Shown: positions 24,673 through 33,697, counted from the stretch's first letter. The stretch: DNA of 64,000 nt from JAWLBM01 sp041687675 (GCA_041687675.1 JAWLBM010000015.1:1-64000); one strand, 5' to 3'. Translations and numbers: made by a program. The notes: generated by a model not told the origin, from the sequence alone.

Positions 24673-25538
24673 CGAAGTCTCCTTGCGTTGGCCGGGCGGA
24701 TGTCCACCGGACCGGTGCGGGATCCGTGCGGACGCACCTCGTGCATATGGGGCGCGGCGAGCAGCGGTTGAAGTCGCCCCCACAGCCGGTCCGCCCAGTC
24801 CTCGGCCTCGTCCCTGCCGGCGATCAGGTCCTGGCGGACCTCGATCAGCGTGTGGGCGAGGCCGCGCGTGGTGGCGTGCCGGTACATGGTATCGCCCTTC
24901 AGCGCGCCGTCGTAGGGCTCGTTGTCGCCGACGACGAGTTCCGGGTCGGATCTGAGCGCCTCGATCAGCGGAACGTTCAGCCGCGGGTCGCTGTCCCAGA
25001 GGATGCCGACGTGCCAGGGCCTCGGCACCCCCTTCCAGGCGGGGGTGAAGGAGTGGATCGACACGATCGCCGGCACCCGGCCAGTGTCCATCATGGCGTC
25101 GAGCTCGGCCTCGATCGCCTCGTGGTAGGGCCGGTGGAAGCTGGCGATCCGACGGGCCCGCTCGGCCTCGTCGGCGCGGGCGTTGCCCGGCACGATCGCC
25201 CCGTCGGAGAGGCGCATCAAGAGGGTCGGGTCGTCCTCGCCGCGGTTGGGGTCGATCAGCAGGCGGGTGAAGCGGGTCATCAGCGCCGGGGCGCGGGAGA
25301 GGGCGGCGAGCCGGCGGGTCAGCCACGCGCAGCCGATGTCGTAGGCGATGTGGCGCTCGAAGGCGCCCGGCGGCAGGCCGAGGTCGCCGTAGGGTGGCGG
25401 CACCCGGTTGGAGGCGTGATCGCAGAGGACCAGGAGGCCGCCGGCGCGGTCGCCGTCGATCCTCTCGAAGGGCGGGTCTTCGTCGGCGGCGGCGGAGGCG
25501 GGAGATCGGTGCACGGTGGCGGAAACGTCTGGCAGCAT
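24669..25538 (-). CDS. N-formylglutamate amidohydrolase family protein
   Basis: A 289-residue protein from the ATG at 25538; a GTG at 25601 would add 21 residues without clear conservation. LLVLCDHASNRVP (metal/substrate loop), GAFERHIAYDIG, TRLLIDPNRGEDDP, FHRPYHEAIE and IVSIHSFTPAWKG are the N-formylglutamate amidohydrolase (FGase) signatures. The family hydrolyses N-formyl-L-glutamate to glutamate and formate, though members in this gapR-linked position have not been shown to do so. It starts about 108 bp from the divergent EamA gene and is coupled to DUF1244. A second, only distantly similar member lies at 36612-37508. Confidence 0.88.
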   Translation of the reverse strand: MLPDVSATVHRSPASAAADEDPPFERIDGDRAGGLLVLCDHASNRVPPPYGDLGLPPGAFERHIAYDIGCAWLTRRLAALSRAPALMTRFTRLLIDPNRGEDDPTLLMRLSDGAIVPGNARADEAERARRIASFHRPYHEAIEAELDAMMDTGRVPAIVSIHSFTPAWKGVPRPWHVGILWDSDPRLNVPLIEALRSDPELVVGDNEPYDGALKGDTMYRHATTRGLAHTLIEVRQDLIAGRDEAEDWADRLWGRLQPLLAAPHMHEVRPHGSRTGPVDIRPANARRLR

Positions 25539-25645
25539 GGCGGAGCGCAGAGTATTGAATGCGCACCGGAAGCGCCAGCCTCCGGACCCGACCGCCCGCA
25601 CCCGCCGCCGATCCGCGGACCGGGTCCGCCCTACCTGGGAGCATC

Positions 25646-26542
25646 ATGTCGCTCGGTTCCGTGACCCCCTCCCCGGCCGCGACGCCGAGGTTCGCGGTGG
25701 CCGTCCTGGCCCTCCTCGGCGGCGCGCTGGCGATGGGCGTCTCGCCCACCTTCGTCCGCCTCGCCGACGTCGGCCCCTTCGCCAGCGCCTTCTGGCGGGT
25801 CGGGCTGGCGCTGCCGCTGCTGTGGATCTGGGCCTACGCGGAGTCGGGCCGCGCCGGCATCGCGGCCGCCTTCCGCTCGAGGGCGGTCCATGTCGCCGGC
25901 CTCCTGTTCGCGGGCGACCTCTTCTTCTGGCACCTCGCGGTGATGAACACCACCGTCGCCAACGCCACCTTCCTCGCCACCATGGCGCCGATCTGGGTGG
26001 TGCTCGGCTCCTCCGCGCTGATCGGCGAGAAGGTCGACCGGCAGGTGGTGGCCGGGCTCCTGCTCTGCGTCGCCGGCGGAGCGGCACTGATCGGCGCCTC
26101 CTACAGCCTTGCGCCGGAACGGCTTCTCGGCGACCTCTACGGCCTGATCACCTCGGTCTTCTTCGGCGCCTACTTCCTCGCGGTCCGGGTGGCCCGGCGC
26201 ACCGCCGGCACCGGGGCGATGACCTTCGCCGGGACCACGGTCACCGCGGCGCTGCTGCTGGTGGTCGCCCTGGTTCTGGAGCCGACCCTGCTGCCCGCCA
26301 GCGCCGGGGGCCTCGCAGCGCTGTTCGCGCTGGCCTTCGTCAGCCACTCGGGCGGACAGGGGCTGCTCGCCTACGCGCTCGGCCACCTTTCCGCCGCCTT
26401 CTCCTCGCTGGTGATCTTCCTCGAGGCGGTGGCCGCCGCCCTGTTCGCCTGGGCGGTGCTCGGCGAGGCGGTCGGCCCGCTCCAGGCCGTCGGCGGCATG
26501 CTGATCCTCGCCGGCATCTTTGTCGCGAGGCCGCGAACATGA
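25646..26542 (+). CDS. EamA family (DMT superfamily) transporter
   Basis: A 298-residue membrane protein with about ten helices. AMGVSPTFVRLADVGPFASAFWRVGLALPLL and LFFWHLAVMNTTVANATFLATMAPIWVVL are the conserved first EamA repeat; SHSGGQGLLAYALGHLSAAFSSLVIFLEAVAAALFAW is the second. The ATG at 25646 follows CCTGGGAGCATC. The substrate is unknown. It diverges from the amidohydrolase gene. Confidence 0.9.
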   Translation: MSLGSVTPSPAATPRFAVAVLALLGGALAMGVSPTFVRLADVGPFASAFWRVGLALPLLWIWAYAESGRAGIAAAFRSRAVHVAGLLFAGDLFFWHLAVMNTTVANATFLATMAPIWVVLGSSALIGEKVDRQVVAGLLLCVAGGAALIGASYSLAPERLLGDLYGLITSVFFGAYFLAVRVARRTAGTGAMTFAGTTVTAALLLVVALVLEPTLLPASAGGLAALFALAFVSHSGGQGLLAYALGHLSAAFSSLVIFLEAVAAALFAWAVLGEAVGPLQAVGGMLILAGIFVARPRT

Positions 26543-26649
26543 CATTCTGGCGCCGCCTGCGTCGCCCGATCGCAGGTCGCGGATCGCCTGGACATGCAAA
26601 AAGCGGGTGGCTAGAAGGAAGGAAACCCGTCGTTATGCGAAATCCGTCA

Positions 26650-26679
26650 TTGACACTTCGAGACGGGGCACGCGATAAG
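26650..26679 (+). promoter_or_regulatory. predicted promoter of the DUF1036-pyk operon
   Basis: TTGACA (26650-26655), 18 bp, GATAAG (26674-26679), a good housekeeping sigma match. The predicted start of transcription lies only a few bases before the DUF1036 ATG at 26694, which has no clear Shine-Dalgarno sequence. The message may be nearly leaderless, or translation may begin at the GTG at 26769. Confidence 0.55.
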
Positions 26680-26693
26680 GCGGGCCGTCAGAC

Positions 26694-27203
26694 ATGAGTT
26701 CGGTTGCGGCGTTCCCTCGACTCTTCAGGACCCTGGCAGTCCGCCTCCGCCGCCTTCCGGGCCATCCCGTGGGGCGCCATCTGCTCGTCGCGATCGCCGC
26801 CGCCGGCGGCCTCGCGGCCTTCGCCAGTCCCGCCGCCGCCGACCTCAGGCTCTGCAACAAGACGGACAGCACGGTCTCCGTGGCGATCGGCTACAAGGCC
26901 AAGGACGGCTGGCGAACCGAGGGCTGGTGGAACATCGAGGGGGCCAAGTGCGGGACCCTGCTCTCCGGTCCGCTGGGCTCGCGCTACTACTACCTCTATG
27001 CCGTGGACGCGAGCCGCGGCGGCGAGTGGAGCGGCAAGGCCTTCATGTGCACGCGGCGCAAGATGTTCACCATCGTCGGCGTCGAGGACTGCGTCGCCCG
27101 GGGGTACGAGCGGACGGGGTTCTTCGAGATCGACACGGCCGAGCAGCGAAGCTGGACGATCCACCTCTACCAGCCGACGCAGAAGGGGAACGGGGCGAGA
27201 TGA
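26694..27203 (+). CDS. DUF1036 family exported protein
   Basis: A 169-residue protein. A hydrophobic segment HLLVAIAAAGGLAAFASPAAA (about residues 29-49) ends in an Ala-x-Ala site. The mature part DLRLCNKTDSTVSVAIGYKAKDGWRTEGWWNI is the DUF1036 signature, with several conserved Trp and Cys residues (LLYKCGTL-type and FMCTRRKMF segments). Function is unknown. It overlaps the pyk start by 4 bp (ATGA), a linkage common in alphaproteobacteria. A GTG at 26769 would give a shorter and more typical signal peptide. Confidence 0.87.
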   Translation: MSSVAAFPRLFRTLAVRLRRLPGHPVGRHLLVAIAAAGGLAAFASPAAADLRLCNKTDSTVSVAIGYKAKDGWRTEGWWNIEGAKCGTLLSGPLGSRYYYLYAVDASRGGEWSGKAFMCTRRKMFTIVGVEDCVARGYERTGFFEIDTAEQRSWTIHLYQPTQKGNGAR

Positions 27204-28636
27204 GACGCAATCGGAAGGTCAAGATCCTCGCCACGCTGGGGCCGGCGTCCTCGGACCACGAGACGATCGCGCGCCTGCACGAGGCGGGGGCCGATCTCTT
27301 CCGCATCAACATGTCCCATACCAGCCACGACAAGCTGCGCGAGCTCGTCCAGAAGATCCGCGCCGTCGAGGCCGAGAGCGGCCGGCCGATCGGCGCGCTC
27401 GCGGACCTGCAGGGTCCGAAGCTGCGCCTCGGCACCTTCGCCCACGGCCCGCAGATGCTCGAGCAGGGCTCCACCTTCCGCCTCCATCGCGACAAGGTCG
27501 AGGGCAGCGCCAAGGGCGTGCACCTGCCCCACCCGGAGATCATGGACGCCCTCGAGGTCGGCCACCGCCTGCTGATCGACGACGGCAAGCTGCGGCTTCG
27601 CGTCCGCGAGACCGACGGCCAGGTCGCCGTCACCGTGGTCGAGGTCGGCGGCAAGGTGTCGGACCGCAAGGGCGTCAGCCTGCCGGACTCGATCCTCACC
27701 ACCGGCGCCATGACGGACAAGGACCACTCCGACCTCGGCGCCGCGCTGGAGGCCGGCGTGGACTGGGTCGCGCTCTCCTTCATCCAGCGCCCCGAGGACA
27801 TCGCCGAGGTCCGCAAGGTGGTCCGCGGCAAGGCCGGGATCATGTCGAAGATCGAGAAGCCGCAGGCGGTGGAGCGGCTCGACGAGATCCTCGAACTCTC
27901 CGACGCGCTGATGGTCGCCCGCGGCGACCTCGGCGTGGAGATGCCGCTCGAGCAGGTTCCGGGCATCCAGAAGCGGATCACCCGCATGGCCCGCAAGGCC
28001 GGCAAGCCGGCGGTGGTCGCGACGCAGATGCTGGAATCGATGATCCAGTCGCCGGTGCCGACCCGCGCCGAGGTCTCCGACGTCGCCACCGCCGTGTTCG
28101 AGGGCGCCGACGCCATCATGCTGTCGGCCGAGTCGGCCGCCGGCGCGCACCCGGTCGAGGCGGTCGCCACCATGAGCCGCGTCGCCGAGGAGGTGGAGCG
28201 CAACGAGTACTACATGTCGATCCTGAACGCCCAGCGGCCGGAGCCGCAGGCGACCGGGGCCGACGTGATCTCCTCCGCCGCCCGCCAGATCGCCGAGACG
28301 CTCGGCCTCGCCGCCATCGTCTGCTTCACCTCCTCCGGCGCCACCGGCATCCGCGCCTCGCGCGAGCGGCCGACCACGCCGGTGATCGCGCTGTCGCCGA
28401 ACCGCTCCATGGCCCGGCGGCTGTCGGTGGTCTGGGGCCTGCACTGCGTGGTCAGCGAGGACGCGGTGAGCCTCGACGACCTCGTCGACCGCTCCTGCCG
28501 GATCGCGTTCGAGGAAGGCTTCGGCCGGCCCGGGCAGCGGGTGATCATCACCGCCGGCGTGCCCTTCGGTACCCCCGGCGCGACGAACCTGCTCCGGATC
28601 GCCTTTATCGGCGCGGACGGTCAGAGCGGCATCTGA
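27200..28636 (+). CDS. pyk: pyruvate kinase
   Basis: A 478-residue pyruvate kinase. VKILATLGPASSDHETIARLHEAGADLFRINMSH opens the barrel; IMSKIEK holds the catalytic Lys; DALMVARGDLGVEMP binds Mg2+ and phosphoenolpyruvate; MLSAESAAGAHPVEAV and the C-terminal allosteric domain (TSSGATGIRASRERP) complete it. It transfers phosphate from phosphoenolpyruvate to ADP in the last step of glycolysis. It is translationally coupled to DUF1036. Its 3' end overlaps the convergent hydrolase gene by 16 bp. Confidence 0.97.
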   Translation: MRRNRKVKILATLGPASSDHETIARLHEAGADLFRINMSHTSHDKLRELVQKIRAVEAESGRPIGALADLQGPKLRLGTFAHGPQMLEQGSTFRLHRDKVEGSAKGVHLPHPEIMDALEVGHRLLIDDGKLRLRVRETDGQVAVTVVEVGGKVSDRKGVSLPDSILTTGAMTDKDHSDLGAALEAGVDWVALSFIQRPEDIAEVRKVVRGKAGIMSKIEKPQAVERLDEILELSDALMVARGDLGVEMPLEQVPGIQKRITRMARKAGKPAVVATQMLESMIQSPVPTRAEVSDVATAVFEGADAIMLSAESAAGAHPVEAVATMSRVAEEVERNEYYMSILNAQRPEPQATGADVISSAARQIAETLGLAAIVCFTSSGATGIRASRERPTTPVIALSPNRSMARRLSVVWGLHCVVSEDAVSLDDLVDRSCRIAFEEGFGRPGQRVIITAGVPFGTPGATNLLRIAFIGADGQSGI

Positions 28637-29571
28637 GCCGCCGCCGTCTCGCTCACCCGCCGGATCGCCGCCGCGACACGGTCCGGATGGGCGTGGTGCG
28701 GCATGTGGCCGGCATCCGGGATGGTGACCAGTTCCGCCCCTTCGATCTCGCGGGCGAGCGCCCCGGCGTGGATGAAGGGCGCGACCACCGTGTCGCGGTC
28801 GCCGGTGACGATCACGGTCGGGGCGCGGATCTCCACGTGACGCGGCGCCATGGCGGCGAGGTTCGCCTTGAGGTTGGCGATGTCGGCCGAATTCCAGCGG
28901 AACGTCCAGGGCCGCAGCACCAGCGGGATCCGGCAGCGATCCACGCAGCCGTCCGGCACCGGATCGGGGGCGAAGACCTCGGTGACGGCGGGGCCCATCA
29001 CGATGAGGCCCGCGGGGAGCGGCACCGTCCAGGCGAACAGGGCGCCGACCAAGGGCAGGCGCAGCACCGCGTGGTACCAGGCGACGCCACCGGGCCAGGG
29101 GTGGGTCGCCGGGGCGAGGAGCACCAGCCCGGCCACCCGCTCGGGCCGCGTCACTGCCATCGCCGCGGCCACCGCGGCGCCCCAGGAGTGTCCGACGAGG
29201 AGCGCACGGTCGATGCCGAGGCGGTCCATCAGCGCCGCGATCGCGGCGGCCTGCTCCGCCGGGGCCGACATGCCCGCCGGGCCGCGGGAGGAATGGCCAT
29301 GGCCCGGCCGGTCGGGGTAGACGGCGCGGCGGTCGGAGAGCAGCGGGTCCAGCGCCACCCGCGCCTCCTCGCCGTTGCCGCTCGCCCCGTGGACCACCAC
29401 GACCGGCAGCCCGCCCGCCTCGGGCCGCGGATCGACGTAGTGGAAGCGGACGCCTCCCGCGTCCGCGAAGCGCCCCGACGGCGGGTAGCGGCGAGTGACG
29501 AGGATGGCGCCGACGGCGGACGCCCCGGCGAGAAGGGCCATCACGGAGGCGAGGATGGCGAGGATGGTCAT
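28621..29571 (-). CDS. alpha/beta fold hydrolase
   Basis: A 316-residue hydrolase with an N-terminal hydrophobic anchor (ILAILASVMALLAGASAVGAILV). HGASGNGEEAR holds the oxyanion HG, DRPGHGHSSR follows, the nucleophile elbow is VGHSWGAAV (Ser), the acid lies in VTGDRDTVV, and the His is in IPDAGHMPHH. It is a membrane-tethered serine hydrolase of unknown substrate. It converges on pyk with a 16-bp overlap of coding ends. Confidence 0.88.
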   Translation of the reverse strand: MTILAILASVMALLAGASAVGAILVTRRYPPSGRFADAGGVRFHYVDPRPEAGGLPVVVVHGASGNGEEARVALDPLLSDRRAVYPDRPGHGHSSRGPAGMSAPAEQAAAIAALMDRLGIDRALLVGHSWGAAVAAAMAVTRPERVAGLVLLAPATHPWPGGVAWYHAVLRLPLVGALFAWTVPLPAGLIVMGPAVTEVFAPDPVPDGCVDRCRIPLVLRPWTFRWNSADIANLKANLAAMAPRHVEIRAPTVIVTGDRDTVVAPFIHAGALAREIEGAELVTIPDAGHMPHHAHPDRVAAAIRRVSETAAAQMPL

Positions 29572-29630
29572 GGCGTGGCGGTCGGCCCTTCCCGCTCGCC
29601 CGATGCCCGGTGGCGGGGCGCCGGGCCGGC

Positions 29631-30257
29631 TCAGATCGGGCTGCCCTCTGCCTCCTCCCTAAGGCCTTCGAGCGCGGTCTTCGCCGCCTCCATGGTCGGG
29701 TGGATCTCGAGAACCCTGTGGTAGATCTCGATCGCACGCTCGGTCTCGCCGATCTCGCCCAGGATGGCGGCGAGGCCGGAGAGCGCGCCGAAGTGGCGGG
29801 GCTCCAGCGCCAGCGTCGTCTCGATGTCGGCGAGGGAGCGGCGGTAGTCGTCCGTCGCGAAGTGGATGGTGGCGCGCCGGTTGTAGGCCTCGGCGAAGCT
29901 CGGGTCGAGCGCGATCGCCTGGTCGACGAGGTCGAGCGCGAGGGTGAACTCCCGCTCGTTCATCGCCCGGGCGGACCAGTCCATCAGCAGGTTGACGGTG
30001 TCGCTGTCCGAGGTCGACAGCCGGGAGAGGATCCGCCGCTCCGGCCCGCGCGCCTCCCGCGCAGTCTTCGCTTCGGCGAGGGCCGTGAAGTCCTCCTCGA
30101 GCCGGCCGGTGCGGTCCTCGGGAAGCGCGGCGCGCACGGCGCGGTCGCTCGACGGCGGCTTCACCCGCTCGCCAAGCAGCGATTCGGAAGCGAGCGCCGG
30201 CGCAGCCAAGGTGCCGGCGAGGACAAGGGGGAGAAGAAGGCGATGAAGACGGCGCAT
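29631..30257 (-). CDS. exported tetratricopeptide repeat protein
   Basis: A 208-residue protein with a signal peptide (LHRLLLPLVLAGTLAAPALAS) and about three TPR units: REFTLALDLVDQAIALDPSFAEAYNRRATIHF, YRRSLADIETTLALEPRHFGALSGLAAIL and TERAIEIYHRVLEIHPTMEAAKTALEGL. TPRs form protein-docking surfaces. The protein should sit in the periplasm; the partner is unknown. rpmJ lies upstream on the same strand, 99 bp away. Confidence 0.87.
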   Translation of the reverse strand: MRRLHRLLLPLVLAGTLAAPALASESLLGERVKPPSSDRAVRAALPEDRTGRLEEDFTALAEAKTAREARGPERRILSRLSTSDSDTVNLLMDWSARAMNEREFTLALDLVDQAIALDPSFAEAYNRRATIHFATDDYRRSLADIETTLALEPRHFGALSGLAAILGEIGETERAIEIYHRVLEIHPTMEAAKTALEGLREEAEGSPI

Positions 30258-30356
30258 GGGGGGAAGATAGTCCTCCGCCCCGGCGCCGTCGAGATCCGTC
30301 CGCCCGACAATTCGCCCGAAGGCGCCCGCGGCCGCAGGCGGCTCCCGGGGATCGCC

Positions 30357-30482
30357 TCAGCCCTGGCGGGCCTTGTAGCGCGGGTTCTTCTTGTTGATGA
30401 TGAAGATGCGGCCCTTGCGGCGGACCAGGCGATTGTTCCGGTCGCGGCCGAGCAGCGAGCGCAGCGAGTTCTTGATCTTCAT
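30357..30482 (-). CDS. rpmJ: 50S ribosomal protein bL36
   Basis: A 41-residue basic protein beginning MKIKNSLRSLLGRDRNNRLVRRK and ending KNPRYKARQG, the bL36 signature. It has no Cys, so it is the zinc-independent form usual in alphaproteobacteria. It is part of the large ribosomal subunit. Confidence 0.97.
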   Translation of the reverse strand: MKIKNSLRSLLGRDRNNRLVRRKGRIFIINKKNPRYKARQG

Positions 30483-30819
30483 TTCGTCAGCCCTCCGGAC
30501 CGTCCGCAACACCCGCCGACCATGCCCGCGCGCCCTTTGGGCAGCGCCGGCTCGCCGGCTGGTGACCGATCCGATCTTTGCATGATGGAAGTCCGGGGCG
30601 GCGCCTTGCGGCCCCTCCCGGAGGTCGGCCGGGACCCTACGTAGGACGCCTGCCGCTGTCAAGCGCGCCCGGCGGCCATATCGCCGGAATTCGGGCGTCG
30701 AGGCGAGCAGGAGGACCGGCCCGATCCCCGCCGGCGGGTGGACGCGGGCGCCGCGCGAGACAACTCGCGCGGCGCCCGTGGTGTCGGCTGCACCTTTCCG
30801 GCGTCGCCGCCTGTCGGCC
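30483..30819. other. intergenic region with a perfect 15-bp hairpin
   Basis: No convincing gene. CGGGCGCCGCGCGAG (30745-30759), loop ACAA, and CTCGCGCGGCGCCCG (30764-30778) form a perfect 15-bp stem about 40 bp after the stop of the DUF3604 gene (minus strand). There is no T run. It probably ends or protects the DUF3604 message. The rpmJ promoter must lie in the rest of this gap but no clear boxes were seen. Confidence 0.55.
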
Positions 30820-32745
30820 TCAGCTCCCCGAGGTGAACCAGATCGGCGAGGTGTAGGCGCGGTCCTGCACCGTCGGCGGCACCCTGTCCGGCAGCGGGAT
30901 GTCGAAGAAGGCGGCGTCGTGGGTGGTCCAGCGCGGCGTCGGGATCTCGAGGACGCGAACGTAGTAGAAGGCGTCCTGCGTCGGATCGAACTCGGGATCC
31001 TTCCAGAAGGCCGAGAGGGTCGGCGAGCCGATCGCGTTGGTGTAGGTGGCGTTGGCGATGTCCACCGTCGAGCCGACCGGCTCGCGGGCGCGCCCGTCGG
31101 CGCCGATCGTCCGGCCGTCGGAGACGGCGACGTCGTAGATCCGCTCGTGCGTCTCGCCGGCCGCGTCGATCCATCCCTTGATGATCTGGACGCGGTCGAG
31201 GTTGGCGCCGTCGGGGTCGCGCAGGGCCTGGACCATGAACCGCGGCGCGCCGCCTTCGGGCGCGTCCTTGAGGTCGCCTCCCATCGGCACGCCGCTGCCG
31301 TAGCCGAGCGCGGTGAAGTCGGGGGCGGAAAGATCCTCCGCCTCGAATTCCCAGCCGCCGAACACCCGGACCCGGATCCGCGTCCCGGTGGTGCCGTAGA
31401 CCTCCTTGCGGGCGACGGCGTCGAAGATCTCCTCGCGCGTGTTCTCGCGCGCCCAGACCGCCGCGAGCCCCGCCGCCGATTCCTGGGCGGTGAGGATGCG
31501 CAGCGCCGGGTCCTCGGCGGGGACCACCTCGAAATTGTGGCGGTTCGCCGACGGCTCGGTGTGCTTCATCTTCCCGAAGTAGTTCTCCTCGCGCGAGGTG
31601 GGGATCGCCGTGTGCGAGTCGGTGGTGCCGTACATGCCGAACTTGAAGGGGTTGACGCCGAGGTCCCGGCCGAGCTCCAGCCCGACCTTCAGCGCCGAGC
31701 GGGCATATTCGTAGCGGAGCATCTCCGGCGTCTTCGGAACGTTCCCGGCCATGTTCCCGGTGTCCCAGCGCTCGAAGTCCGCGAACTCGTCGTCGGGCGA
31801 GAGCAGCGGGTGGGTCTCCTCGTCGCCCTTCATCTGGGTCATCTCGTGGATCGGTTCCCAGCGGGCGCGCTTGGCCGCGTAGTCCGCGTCCATCGGCGTT
31901 CCGTCGAACTTGTTCGGGGCGAACATCAGGCCGTTGCTGAGGTTGGCGTTGTGCGGCACCGAGATGGCGCGCCCGCCGGTGCCCTCCTCGTAGGCAGCGA
32001 GGTAGTCCCACAGGAGTTCGGGGTCCGGCGCGTTCATGAACGGCAGCGGCCGGGTCTCTCCCGTCCGCTCGGCGCCGTCGCGGAAGAGCACGATCCGGTG
32101 GAGGTTGTCGCCCTGGGGCGTGAAGGTCCACTCGAAGCCGGACAGCGTGGTGAACACGCCGGGCTGGTTGTACTGGTCGATCACCTCGACGAGGTCCTTC
32201 CAGACGTCACCATCGAGATCGAGATGCGCGATCGGGTCGATGCCCTCGACGGTGCCGATCCTGATGATCTCGGCGAAGGCCGCCATCCGGCTCTCCTGGC
32301 CCTCGCCGAACTGCCGCATGATCCGGCCGCCCCATTCGTCCGCCGCGAGCCTCGGGTCCGAAGTCCGGATCGCGGTGGAGAGGCCGATCATCTCGGCGTG
32401 CTCGGTGATCGCGAGGAAGTCGAGCGGGCGAACCAGTTGCACCCGCTGCCCGGTGTTCGAGACGATCTCCTCGCCCCGTGCCACGCGGAACGCCTCGTGC
32501 GGCGACAGCGACGTGCCGATCAGGCCGGCGTCGAAGGAGATCTCCGTGTGGAAGTGGAGGTCGCCGAAGAGCACCCGGTCCGGGTAGCCGCGCCCGGCAT
32601 AGGGCGAGTAGACCGCCTCCCGCTCCAGCGCCTCCGGGGGCACCTGCGCATCGAGAGCCAGCGCCTGACCGGCGAGGCCGATCGCAACCGCGGCGAGAAG
32701 CGAGCCCTTCAAGGCTCGAAGACATGGACCCTGCGACATCGGCAA
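30820..32745 (-). CDS. DUF3604 domain-containing exported protein
   Basis: A 641-residue protein with a signal peptide (GSLLAAVAIGLAGQALA). RVLFGDLHFHTEISFDAGL is the PHP-like metal-binding start of DUF3604; FLAITEHAE, ISVPHNANLSNG and YGTTDSHTAIPT add further His/Asp ligands. The C-terminus ends in a beta-rich part. These proteins look like secreted metal-dependent phosphoesterases or hydrolases of unknown substrate. Length is usual for the family. The gene stands alone, followed by the 30745-30778 hairpin. Confidence 0.9.
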   Translation of the reverse strand: MPMSQGPCLRALKGSLLAAVAIGLAGQALALDAQVPPEALEREAVYSPYAGRGYPDRVLFGDLHFHTEISFDAGLIGTSLSPHEAFRVARGEEIVSNTGQRVQLVRPLDFLAITEHAEMIGLSTAIRTSDPRLAADEWGGRIMRQFGEGQESRMAAFAEIIRIGTVEGIDPIAHLDLDGDVWKDLVEVIDQYNQPGVFTTLSGFEWTFTPQGDNLHRIVLFRDGAERTGETRPLPFMNAPDPELLWDYLAAYEEGTGGRAISVPHNANLSNGLMFAPNKFDGTPMDADYAAKRARWEPIHEMTQMKGDEETHPLLSPDDEFADFERWDTGNMAGNVPKTPEMLRYEYARSALKVGLELGRDLGVNPFKFGMYGTTDSHTAIPTSREENYFGKMKHTEPSANRHNFEVVPAEDPALRILTAQESAAGLAAVWARENTREEIFDAVARKEVYGTTGTRIRVRVFGGWEFEAEDLSAPDFTALGYGSGVPMGGDLKDAPEGGAPRFMVQALRDPDGANLDRVQIIKGWIDAAGETHERIYDVAVSDGRTIGADGRAREPVGSTVDIANATYTNAIGSPTLSAFWKDPEFDPTQDAFYYVRVLEIPTPRWTTHDAAFFDIPLPDRVPPTVQDRAYTSPIWFTSGS

Positions 32746-32886
32746 CCCCCAGATCGGCCCCTCGGGCCGAATGCATCCACACGTTGGAGATGATGCCCCC
32801 GGACGCCGGTTCGGTTTGAGTCATTTGAGACGATTGCAGGAAGCCCGCCTTGCCGAGGCGCCAGGTCCCCGCCCTGCGTCGGCAAC

Positions 32887-32921
32887 AAAAAAACCCCGCC
32901 GTCTCGAGGACTTGCGGGGTT
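32887..32921 (-). terminator. rho-independent terminator of tRNA-Val
   Basis: On the minus strand AACCCCGC and GCGGGGTT form an 8-bp stem around a 14-nt loop with a small inner GTC/GAC pairing, and the transcript ends in a T run (plus-strand A run at 32887-32893). It lies 8 bp beyond the tRNA 3' end. Confidence 0.85.
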
Positions 32922-32928
32922 CTGGGGC

Positions 32929-33003
<75 letters not shown>

Positions 33004-33116
33004 TCACCAGTCTTGCGGGGCCGCCCGGGGGCGGCGTGGGCTGGGGTATAGCGGCGATTCCGCGGCCTTGCAAGCCCGTCGTGGAGAGGGCTCCGGCCGG
33101 GGCGCCGCAGGGCCGG

Positions 33117-33476
33117 TCAGGCCGCCAGCATCTTCTCGACCTCGCGGACGAGATCCTTGAGATGGAAGGGCTTGGACAGCACCTTGGCGTCCTTCGGGGC
33201 CTGGCTGTCGGGGTTGAGCGCCACCGCGGCGAAGCCGGTGATGAACATGATCTTGAGGTCGGGGTCGAGTTCGGTCGCCCGGCGGGCGAGTTCGATGCCG
33301 TCCATCTCGGGCATCACGATGTCGGTCAGGAGCAGGGTGAAGGGCTCCTCGCGCAGCCGCTCGTAGGCGCTGCGGCCGTTGTCGAACGACACCACGTCGT
33401 AGCCGGCGTTGGCGAGCGCCTTGGCCAGGAAGCGGCGCATGTCGTTGTCGTCTTCGGCAAGCAGGATACGGTTCAT
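33117..33476 (-). CDS. cpdR: CpdR-type single-domain response regulator
   Basis: A 119-residue receiver domain, the exact length of CpdR, from the ATG at 33476. MNRILLAEDDNDMRRFLAKAL opens it; the phospho-acceptor is D52 (LLLTDIVMP); the switch Thr is in MFITGF and the Lys in LSKPF. There is no output domain. In Caulobacter and Sinorhizobium unphosphorylated CpdR directs ClpXP to degrade CtrA and other cell-cycle factors; the CckA-ChpT relay inactivates it. An imperfect CtrA-like element lies about 90 bp upstream. The amidohydrolase family gene often found with cpdR is nearby at 36612. Confidence 0.94.
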   Translation of the reverse strand: MNRILLAEDDNDMRRFLAKALANAGYDVVSFDNGRSAYERLREEPFTLLLTDIVMPEMDGIELARRATELDPDLKIMFITGFAAVALNPDSQAPKDAKVLSKPFHLKDLVREVEKMLAA

Positions 33477-33562
33477 CTCGGGTCCGGTCCGGTGGGATGC
33501 GGCAATGCAGACTGAGGTCGCGGAGTCGCGATCGCGACGTTGTCCCATGAACGGGTCGCCGG

Positions 33563-33577
33563 GTAAATATGGCGTAA
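33563..33577 (-). promoter_or_regulatory. possible CtrA-like site upstream of cpdR
   Basis: The minus strand reads TTAC-N7-TTAC here, one mismatch per half from the TTAA-N7-TTAA CtrA consensus, about 90 bp before the cpdR start. A 14-bp palindrome GTCGCGATCGCGAC lies between. The match is weak. Confidence 0.25.
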
Positions 33578-33697
33578 GCACCGGCCGGCGGCCCGGGGGG
33601 ACGCGGCCGACCGGACTTTACGATTCCTGCCGGTTCCGCTATGGGAGCGGCGCCGCGCCAGCCAGAGCGGCCGCCGCCCGAGAGGCCGAGGTTCCCG

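Noticed and set aside
27167..29737. 856-codon minus-strand frame across pyk
   Set aside because: Spans two unrelated genes in the wrong frame and has no domain similarity.
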